DNA of 64,000 bases from Mya arenaria (taxonomy: Eukaryota > Mollusca > Bivalvia > Myida > Myidae). Positions 55,500 to 64,000 of the stretch are shown here, piece after piece (the first letter of the stretch is position 1; each line of letters begins with the position of its first letter). The position numbers and the translations under genes are program-made. Location of the stretch: the NCBI RefSeq assembly GCF_026914265.1, contig NC_069125.1, forward strand, positions 2,107,556-2,171,555. Direction: 5' to 3'. The notes under the pieces are model-generated. The model was given only the letters and a program-made list of their open reading frames with translations. It searched no databases and was not told where the DNA came from.

Positions 55500-56960
55500 A
55501 ACGCAATGATCACGGGAACGTTATCCTAGATCCCAGTCTTATGTCTAGATGACAAATAATCAATAGAACCAGACAAGCTTTTCACAAGAAATAACGATGA
55601 CTCATCATTGAAATAAAGATTAAGTAATACTTATTATGACCAGACTTTCATTTAATATAGGTCATATATTTAAACAGTGGATGAGACTTTATACTATCAT
55701 TAAAATGTAGCATATATATTGATAAATAAATCAGAGCAAGCACAACGAGAAACAAACCTGAAGAAATAATTAATCAATACTAGACAGAATCTGGAAGATT
55801 GCGCAGACTGCAAGCGGTCTGCAATGCTATGCAATATTGCGACTTTCGTGCAAATTTAACTTAAATAATCATGCAAGCTAAATAAGCATAATTTATTTGC
55901 AGAATCAGCCTTAAATTATTTCAATATATTTAATATAACAATCCATCTGCATTTAGAAAATAAACAATTTATTATGTTCAGGCATTGTCAACAAAAAAAA
56001 TGATTGAGAAAACAAAATATAATTACCTGTCACAATAATGTGCCAAAATTTACTTTCGGTTTTGACTTTCGTTTTAACCGCACATGTACACGATGTTAGT
56101 TATAACGGAATAAAACGACACGGTCTGAATAAAATCAGATAAGCGGTCGTAAATGTTATCAATTCAATTTATGCAGTTATTCAGGGACGGAAAAATGGTA
56201 AAAGGGGCGCGTAAATCGTAAAAAAGACAACCGCGCGGAAACTGCCAAAAGCATATACGGCTTCAAACCGGTGCGTTCAGTGTGTTAGTTTGAGAAAATA
56301 TGTGAATACCCCTAAAATTTGCGGCGTTTTGGTACTTTATGAAATAACTATTCTTAAAAAGATGTCGAAAAGGCTGAGTTTTATTATAACAATTAGAGCG
56401 GAGGAGGGAGACTGTATGTGATCCTACATCTCTATACTGATCGGTTTCTTTATTGTTTTTGAAAATGGTGACATACATCAAATATTTGCGTGCTTTTAAT
56501 GGCCCGGAGTTCCGATCCCATGCATGTAAAGGTGTACATGGCTCATACCCGAAACGGATACTATTATGTACAACGGATTTAAGTTAACAACTACTAAACT
56601 ATGATTTTTGATATAATAGTACGTGAATTTAATGCCTTGGGGCTATTTGCTGATTACTAGCTGGTAGGCGGTGCTTATCAGATCCTGCAGAGCATATCAA
56701 AGACCACTACACTGAGGGCACTAGTGATATACTTTGTTGTTTTTGACAATCGACTAAGAAAGTTATCATCCAACATGAAATCACAATGCTTCGGGAGCAT
56801 ATGCACATTCAAACCGCGGACTTTTTATTTACGTGTCAGTAGTGTGTTGAAGTGCCGTTGCTTTTGATTGTCCTAAATCTTATGTTTTGGCCGGAGACGG
56901 TTGTGAATGAAATGAAATAGTAAATACTCCTTCCAGTTTTCATTCTGATATAGTTGACAG
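55500..56960. other. Upstream region of the ZnF-UBP gene, no further gene seen
   Basis: AT-rich with a few GC-richer patches (56150-56240, around 'aaaaggggcgcgtaaatc') that could belong to a promoter. No TATA box or initiator can be placed with confidence. Confidence 0.35.
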
Positions 56961-56964
56961 ACAT

Positions 56965-57337
56965 TTCTCCCACCTCAGATAAGTAGATCCAATAATTTAA
57001 CCATGCTAGATATTCTTATCTTGCCCACGGGCGAAGATAAAATGCCCGTATGGAACTCCTTTTTATGGTCACCACATTGTATTTACCTCCCTTGTTGAAG
57101 ACGATCGTCTGTAACATCATGGAAACCTTGTCTTGTGGCAATATTTAGAACGCTTTGCACGCACCATTCAAGAAATAATGTTTCACTCTCCTTAAGACTA
57201 TTTAAAGACCGATCTGACCATTTACATACTCTGAATCACTGCGCGAATATCCATGACGCAATTATTTTTACTAAGCACAAAAGGGTTCCAGCAAAAAATA
57301 CATTTTTACTTAATTTTGTTTAACTGAGGTGGGAGAA
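56965..57337. mobile_element. TIR element, end TTCTCCCACCTCAG
   Basis: 14-bp perfect inverted ends at 56965-56978 and 57324-57337. It contains 'cttatcttgcccacgggcg' and 'gataaaatgcccgtatgg', a segment I associate with widespread bivalve repeats. A 62-codon open frame inside is probably chance. Confidence 0.5.
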
Positions 57338-57394
57338 AAAGCATCTACCATAGCCGCTCGTGTAAGATTATCTTCCATGGCCGAGAGTGTAAGA

Positions 57395-58012
57395 TAGGAG
57401 TTTGTGAACAATATCATGAGACACCATGTTTGATGTTTCAGGAGTTTGTGTACCATATCACGAGACACCATGTTTGCTGTTTAAGGAGTTTGTGTACCAA
57501 TTTATCACGAGACACCATGTTTGATGTTTCAGGAGTTTGTGTACCAATTTATCACGAGACACCATGTTTGATGTTTCAGGAGTTTGTGTACAATATCACA
57601 AGACACCATGTTTGATGTTTCAGGAGTTTGTGTACAATATCACAAGACACCATGTTTGATGTTTCAGGAGTTTGTGTACAATATCATGAGACACCATGTT
57701 TGATGTTTCAGGAGTTTGTGTACCAATTTATCACAAGACACCATGTTTGATGTTTCAGGAGTTTGTGTACCAATTTATCACGAGACACCATGTTTGATGT
57801 TTCAGGAGTTTGTGTACAATATCACAAGACACCATGTTTGATGTTTCAGGAGTTTGTGTACAATATCACAAGACACCATGTTTGATGTTTCAGGAGTTTG
57901 TGTACAATATCACAAGACACCATGTTTGATGTTTCAGGAGTTTGTGTACAATACCACAAGACACCATGTTTGATGTTTCAGGAGTTTGTGTACCATTTCA
58001 CAAGACACCATG
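57395..58012 (+). repeat. 44-bp minisatellite, first block
   Basis: Unit runs GACACCATGTTTGATGTTTC then AGGAGTTTGTGTACCATATC then ACGA, with a 46-bp variant ('accaatttatcac'). About 14 units, ending inside a unit at the LTR-like insertion. Confidence 0.85.
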
Positions 58013-59317
58013 TGTCAAAGGTCAGGAATGGCATAGAGAGGGGCAGTCCCAATTGTTATGAAGAAATTGACAAATGACAATACAAGTTTTAACAAATATA
58101 TTATTTACATAAATTACAATAAATAGAGATCTTCTTATGTACTATGGTTGAATGTCACTACTGCCACACTGTTACGCTGTTACCAGTCTACCACTCCACT
58201 ATCTCAATCTCCCGCTAACGTAAACGTCACACAGACGTTACCCGGATGTCGACAACGGCGTCACACAGACACCACATAGACGCATCGACGTCACACAGAC
58301 GCCGACCACAGGAAATACAGGCGTCACTTAGACGTCAACACTGACGTCACTCAGATGCCAATCCAATACACGTCCCGACTCTCGACGTCCACGATAGGAT
58401 ATATCAACGCCCACCTAGGCGTATCCGTCCTCGGCACCAGCCTGCGTTACCGGTACAAACACGAGGTCCACTGACATCCCGCCCTGTTAGCGTCCGGAAG
58501 CCCAACTACGTTGAAAACGTCCTCTGACGTCATGGGCCCCAAAACGTCAATGTAACCGTAACGTGGCAACCATAGCAAACGATGTTCTGCTGTTTACGTA
58601 TAACCTGACATTCAAAATTACGACATAAGTCATACTATTTACTATATCATTGCTTACCTAAATTATATTTAACAAGCATGATTATACACTTTTACTCTCA
58701 ACAATTATGCAAAGCAAAACAATAAAATGTCGGTTCATTCCCCGTCAAGGCAAAACTGTGAGAATCTAAACAATTATAGTTTAACACGAATGAAAATAGT
58801 TCTCTAGATAATTATATGAGCAAATAATGCTTACAACGCTTACTTGCAATAAAAAAAACCTGACAATTGCAAAGTACATGTACAAGATACAATATTTAAC
58901 TATATTTACAAACCTAAATTGTAATGCAAGAATGTCTATAAAACAATTATAATGTAATGGCACTTACCCTGGTATCAGGTGTTAATAATACTTAGTATTA
59001 ATGCACATTCATTCCCCAACAGCTTTTAGGCTGCATAACTGCAGACGTGGCAGTTCCGTCCGTCCACCCAGAGAATGTTACACGTCTGTCTTGGTCAAAG
59101 ACCGGTTTCCTACTAACTAGAGAATTACACACCCAAAACATGTACAAATTATGATGACGTAAAAATGGTCAGAGCAGTGAAAATTGGTCAAGTGTTACCG
59201 TATCGTGTCGATACAATACTACCTAATGATTGATTTTAAATCAATGTTTAAACTAGTACAAGCAAATTGTATTAAATAATAATACCATAATATAAAAGAA
59301 AAATGAGATTTGTGACA
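58013..59317. mobile_element. LTR-like insertion (probable solo LTR) within the 44-bp minisatellite
   Basis: 1305 bp with inverted ends TGTCA...TGACA, flanked by a 5-bp direct repeat CCATG (58008-58012 and 59318-59322). The TG...CA ends and 5-bp duplication are hallmarks of LTR retrotransposons. No gag, pol or env sequence is inside, so it is best read as a solo LTR left by recombination. An AATAAA lies at about 58119. The part from 58210 to 58560 is GC-richer and full of ACGTCA motifs. It is younger than the array it split; the superfamily is unknown. Confidence 0.65.
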
Positions 59318-60296
59318 CCATGTTTGATGTTTCAGGAGTTTGTGTACGATATCACAAGACACCATGTTTGATGTTTCAGGAGTTTGTGTACCATATCACA
59401 AGACACCATGTTTGATGTTTCAGGAGTTTGTGTGCAATATCACGAGACACCATGTTTGATGTTTCAGGAGTTTGTGTACAATATCACGAGACACCATGTT
59501 TGACGTTTCAGGAGTTTGTGTACAATATCACGAGACACCATGTTTGACGTTTCAGGAGTTTGTGTACCATATCAAGAGACACCATGTTTGACATTTCAGG
59601 AGTTTGTGTACCATATCACGAGACACCATGTTTGATGTTTCAGGAGTTTGTGTACCATATCACGAGACACCATGTTTGATGTTTCAGGAGTTTGTGTACC
59701 ATATCACGAGACACCATGTTTGATGTTTCAGGAGTTTGTGTACCATATCACGAGACACCATGTTTGATGTTTCAGGAGTTTGTGTACCATATCACGAGAC
59801 ACCATGTTTGATGTTTCAGGAGTTTGTGTTCAATATCACGAGACACCATGTTTGATGTTTCAGGAGTTTGTGTACAATATCACGAGACACCATGTTTGAT
59901 GTTTCAGGAGTTTGTGTACCATATCAAGAGACACCATGTTTGACATTTCAGGAGTTTGTGTACCATATCACGAGACACCATGTTTGATGTTTCAGGAGTT
60001 TGTGTACCATATCACGAGACACCATGTTTGATGTTTCAGGAGTTTGTGTACCATATCACGAGACACCATGTTTGATGTTTCAGGAGTTTGTGTTTAATAT
60101 CACGAGACACCATGTTCGATGTTTCAGGAGTTTGTGTTCAATATCACGAGACACCATGTTTGATGTTTCAGGAGTTTGTGTACAATATCACGAGACACCA
60201 TGTTTGATGTTTCAGGAGTTTGTCTACCATATCACAAGACACCATGTTTGATAATTCAGGAGTTTGTGTACAATATCCCGAGACACCATGTTTGAT
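59318..60296 (+). repeat. 44-bp minisatellite, second block
   Basis: About 22 units, very uniform, continuing exactly where the first block stops. A repeated run of units (compare 59555-59640 with 59910-60000) shows duplication of multi-unit blocks. Confidence 0.85.
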
Positions 60297-60340
60297 GGTG
60301 TTTTGTGGAAACGAGGTTTACCGAGTTTCCGCAAAACACC
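60297..60340. repeat. Hairpin at the minisatellite edge
   Basis: GGTGTTTTGTGGAAAC pairs with GTTTCCGCAAAACACC (one mismatch) around a 12-nt loop. It directly follows the last minisatellite unit. Confidence 0.6.
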
Positions 60341-60710
60341 CTGCGCGAGGGTCAGGATAAACCTTTCTTACACGATCAAATTAGATAATTTAGAATAAAC
60401 AGGATCCTTAATTAGGCTCGGCTCTTGTAGTTTTACGGCGTGCATACTTGGCGTATTTAAACGGTATCATTAAAAAAGACTTTCGTCAAAAGATTTGCTA
60501 GTTTTTGTATAACAATTGCATTTTACATTTCATTAGATTATTTGTTTATACATATGTATGATTATTTAGTTATACAAGTGATATTTGTGCAGTAGGTCAT
60601 TCCCTTTGACCGGCCTTAAGTATTTTGAAGGGAGACAACTTTGAACAGTGTTGTGCGGCTCACTGATTGCTCCCCTATGAATAATTTATGAGTATTTTAC
60701 CAATACGTCA

Positions 60711-60947
60711 GGACCGGTCTTCATAAAACTTCTGAAGTCATTTCTTAACTTATGTCACTTTCCATATTTAAGTCTCTTTCATCATATGAAAACAAGTTAT
60801 GAATCTACAAAATACATTATTTTCATTGATCTTATTGTAAAAACATACTTTAATGTCAAAAACACATTTCTTTTAATTTGACTGAAAATTTAAAAAACTC
60901 GACCAGTTAGAAATTGACTTAAGATGTTTTATGATTACGGCCCCTGG
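60711..60947. mobile_element. TIR element related to 54676-54946
   Basis: 'ggaccggtcttcataaaac' at the left and 'gttttatgattacggcccc' at the right are inverted, with 'gaagtcatttcttaact' against 'agaaattgacttaag' inside. Confidence 0.5.
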
Positions 60948-61054
60948 TCAGTAGAGCACAGGCCCTTATGGGCCTCTACACCAGTGATACTCTTATTATG
61001 TAATGTCTTGAGTGATGTACCTTATCATCCACAACTCCTGATTGAATTTTAATT

Positions 61055-62003
61055 CAACAAGAGCTGTCACAGAGACAGTGCGCTCGACTATTCCGCCGCT
61101 TTTCAGTGTAAGGATTGAAAAGTTTTGGCGAAACATGCATGGATCACTGTTAGATTAGAATTCAATGCAATACATGATGTGCTGAGATATTAACATAAAT
61201 GTATTTACATGGAACATTTTAACCAGAATTTTTTAGTCTTATAAAAGGGCCATTATTTGCAAAATACAGTTATCTAACTTGGTTATTCAATTATGTTGGG
61301 TGGTTGAATACCATTGTATACAGTCTCAATGCAATACATCAAGTAATTTCTGAGATATTATTCTGTGTGCTAACATGCAAGACCTTAACCAGAATTAAGT
61401 CGCATAATCAAGGGGCAAAAAATTATATAATATGAAAGATAGAGTTATCTTACTTGATTAAATAAGAAGGTTAAATGGTTGGGAGCATGTGTGTAAAGTT
61501 TCAATGCAATACATGATGTATTCGCTGAGGTATTGACTTAAAAGTTGTAACAAGCAAAACCTTAACCAGAATTTCTATGTCTAAAAAAAGGGGCCATTAT
61601 TTGAATATAATGCACACTAGATTAATCTAACTTGCTTAATTAAGTAGGCTGGATGGTTTACTATCATTGTATAAAGTCTCAATGCAATACCTCAAGTAGT
61701 TGTTGAGATATTAACCTATGTGTGCTTGCACCCAAAACCTTAACCAGAATATCTTAGTTGAATAATAAAGGGCAATTATTTACATTAACTGCAAACTAGA
61801 GTTATCTTACTTGGTTAATTAAGTAGGTTGGATGGTTGAGTACCATTGTATCAAGTATCAATGCAATACCTCAAGTAGTTGCTGAGATATTAACCTATGT
61901 GTGCTTGCATGCAAAACCTTAACCAAGGTGTGACGCCAACGCCTACGCCAACGCTTGGGTGAGTAGTATAGCTCTCCATATTCTTCGAATAGTCGAGCTA
62001 ACA
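61055..62003 (+). mobile_element. Tandem-core element, about five units of 175-180 bp
   Basis: Left end 'caacaagagctgtcacag' and 'gcgctcgactattccgcc'; units with 'tcaatgcaatac' and 'gagatattaacc' and 'aaaccttaaccagaat'; right end 'gccaacgcttgggtgag' and 'cttcgaatagtcgagct'. The sequence GCTCGACTATTC near the left end is repeated inverted at the right end. The 'caagagctgtcac' start is shared with the element at 27864. Confidence 0.6.
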
Positions 62004-62241
62004 ATTCTGAACTACTATACATATTTCTTGGTCTCTAAAGTTCAAGAAATTATCCATAAAATGCACGAATATATGTCCATTTTCTTAAAATTACTCTGGT
62101 TGTACAGAGCTATTTTCAGGGTTATGAATTTAAAACTTCTAGACTAAACAATTATATTTACAGTTTAATGATGTACCTACTTTCTAAATTCCAATTTATA
62201 AAACTTCAGTGCTAATACATGTTTTATTCACTGCATTGTAT

Positions 62242-62340
62242 AAAACAAGCCTGGATTACCTCCCCTATCACTATGAAACAAGCCTGGATTACTTCCCCTA
62301 TCACTATGAAACAAGCCTGGATTACTTCCCCTATCACTAG
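62242..62340 (+). repeat. 33-bp tandem repeat, three units
   Basis: Three nearly identical units beginning 'acaagcctggattac' and containing 'tcccctatcactatg'. Confidence 0.8.
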
Positions 62341-64000
62341 GTAACTATTGGAATGAGTACGCAGGGAAACAGATTAGGTTTAAAACATCAAATACAAACT
62401 CAATAAATGTTGCTGTTTCTGACTTTAATAGTGCATAACTCAGATATAAATAAATTTACAAACTTATTGAAGTACATATAACAATCACCAATAACAAGCT
62501 TGAACAAATAAATTCACTCCTAAATTAGAGTCTAAAACCATACTAGTGTACTGGGAGTAAGATTACATTGTATTATTGTTCCCAGCAGTGTATAAATAAT
62601 CATATAATCATCATCAGTAACATATACAATTTCAAGATCATATTTTGAAGATTCTAGCTAGTAGAGGAAATCTATGGATAAATGCATTGTGACTGTTTGA
62701 CAGGATAAACTCTGTTAAACTGAATAAAAAAACACATAAAAACTGACAAGACAAAAACAATCGCAAAGATTATTATTTCAATATCAACAAAAAAGCAATT
62801 GTTGAAAATATTTTTGAAAAAAGTGTGAACACCATTATTACCCTGGCCATATTAAATCACATTATGTTCTGTTTACAACCAATTGTTGTTTACAACCAAT
62901 TGTTAACAAGTCACTGTTACGGTATAAATTATGACCATCAAAATTTTACACATAATACTAATATTAAGGAACAGTCATAATCAATGTATATTGTATTATA
63001 CATGTATATATATATATTTATCCACATTCAATAAATATTTAAAAAACATAAAAATAGTTGATTTCAATTCGAGGTAAATGAGGAATCATTCACTTCAAAT
63101 CAAAGTAAAAAGTTTTCATCTTTGAAACAACACACACAAAAAAAGTCATGTGATTTAATCTTTGGCAGTAAAATATCAGCAGGCAATGTGCTCTTAAATA
63201 TTATAAAATTAATTGTTTATTCAACATGTGTGTTAACATATGTATATTTCTTTCATGCTTTTCAATGACATATGGAATTCTATTAGTCAAATAACAACAG
63301 TGAACATATATATTTTTCTCTGCAAACAACAGAGTGATTACATCAACTTTAAGAACTACTTTTAAAATCCATTGTAGTTACCTCCCTTTGATCAAAGCTA
63401 AACACATCACCATTGAACCCAAAAAATATTGCCAAAAATAATAATTTCATGTTTATAAATAGTTGCATAAGTTTGACAAAAGATATATTTGGAAATTAAC
63501 AACTTTCCATTTATTAGAAAAATGGTAATCCTGTTCTTCAAATGTTTTCTTGAATTGTGAAGCTACCCTATATGTTCGAACATTTGCTTTCGGACAAAAC
63601 AAATTACAGAAGAAAACACATGATTGCGTGATTGAAAGCATTGTTGGGGGTATGAACGCAGTTGGGCTCAGGGCAAGTACGAGTGGAGTCAGAGTCCACA
63701 AACTTTTACCAGTCCAACTGCATTCATATTTTAACAATGACATAAATCCCGCATTATTTTCCTTGAACCTTTCCCCAGTCCAACAAGGGAAATAACTGAA
63801 CAGTAATTAAAGCCAGAATTAGGATCTTGCTGTACATGTGTGCACTGTCTCTGACCATGGCTGAAGATGTAAAGAAAGCAGATGACACCTGGACGCCACC
63901 ACTGATGTCAACTTCAAGGCTATGACAATTCTTTGAAAAACAGACATGCTTAAAATGCCTTCATTTAGTCTTAGATCATATTGATAAGTGAGAAAACACT
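62341..64000. other. Terminal stretch with no recognised gene
   Basis: AT-rich DNA with a short (TA)n at about 63003-63016. Overlapping open frames of 80-96 codons on both strands near 63450-63795 shadow each other and show no motif. Confidence 0.4.

Noticed and set aside
57430-60251. Open frames reading MFDVSGVCV-type repeats
   Set aside because: They are translations of the 44-bp minisatellite; no splice or start context of a gene.
57395-60296. Resemblance to a CRISPR array (regular repeats of about 40 bp)
   Set aside because: There are no unique spacers, repeats are head to tail, and the host is an intron-rich eukaryote.
63453-63795. Overlapping frames of 81-96 codons on both strands
   Set aside because: They shadow each other, with no motif and no splice context that favours either.

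Overview
The window looks like AT-rich nuclear DNA of a mollusc, most likely a bivalve. The evidence is a spliced acetylcholine-binding protein gene, spliceosomal introns throughout, many short terminal-inverted-repeat (TIR) elements, tRNA-derived SINE pieces, minisatellites, and elements with a tandem core between 'atgcccc' and 'ggggcat' ends. The species cannot be named from the sequence. All gene models were joined by eye from splice sites, reading phase and protein motifs; no search was run.

Three spliced genes are well supported. (1) 2096-5442, minus: a 4-exon gene for a 232-residue secreted acetylcholine-binding protein. (2) 8256-21262, plus: a 15-exon gene of 1930 codons, open in one consistent phase. 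It encodes an SGNH-hydrolase-like domain with its Ser/Asn/Asp/His residues, a basic segment, a C2H2 finger, a 2A-type ribosome-skipping motif (DVEQNPGP), two more C2H2-like fingers, two SWIM-like fingers, a Cys cluster and a KDZ (Kyakuja/Dileera/Zisupton) transposase-like domain. If the 2A works, one mRNA yields a 481-residue SGNH/zinc-finger protein and a 1448-residue transposase-like protein starting with Pro. This is the most unusual thing in the window. (3) 49333-55166, minus: a 4-exon gene for a 140-residue protein that is almost only an HDAC6-type ZnF-UBP domain. Weaker calls are a two-exon minus-strand small membrane protein (23188-24007) and exon-like segments on the minus strand at 30375-35413.

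Layout: 1-2 kb, MITEs downstream of gene 1; 2.1-5.5 kb, gene 1; 5.8-8.2 kb, a MITE and two 'atgcccc' tandem-core elements; 8.3-21.3 kb, gene 2 with MITEs, SINE pieces and palindromes in its introns; 21.3-27.1 kb, sparse; 27.5-31.1 kb, tandem-core elements, one nested in another; 31.1-38 kb, MITEs and possible minus exons; 38-43.2 kb, SINEs, TIR elements with one nested insertion, and a 14-bp minisatellite; 44.3-45.6 kb, a 156-bp tandem-core element nested in a MITE; 47.2-48.8 kb, a 22-bp minisatellite; 49.3-55.2 kb, gene 3 with many repeats in its introns; 57.4-60.3 kb, a 44-bp minisatellite split by an LTR-like insertion; 61.1-62 kb, another tandem-core element; after 62.4 kb, nothing recognised.

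The genes show no sign of working together. Gene 2 is a self-contained two-product unit. It may be an old transposase-derived host gene, since its introns have collected several unrelated elements while its reading frame stayed open.
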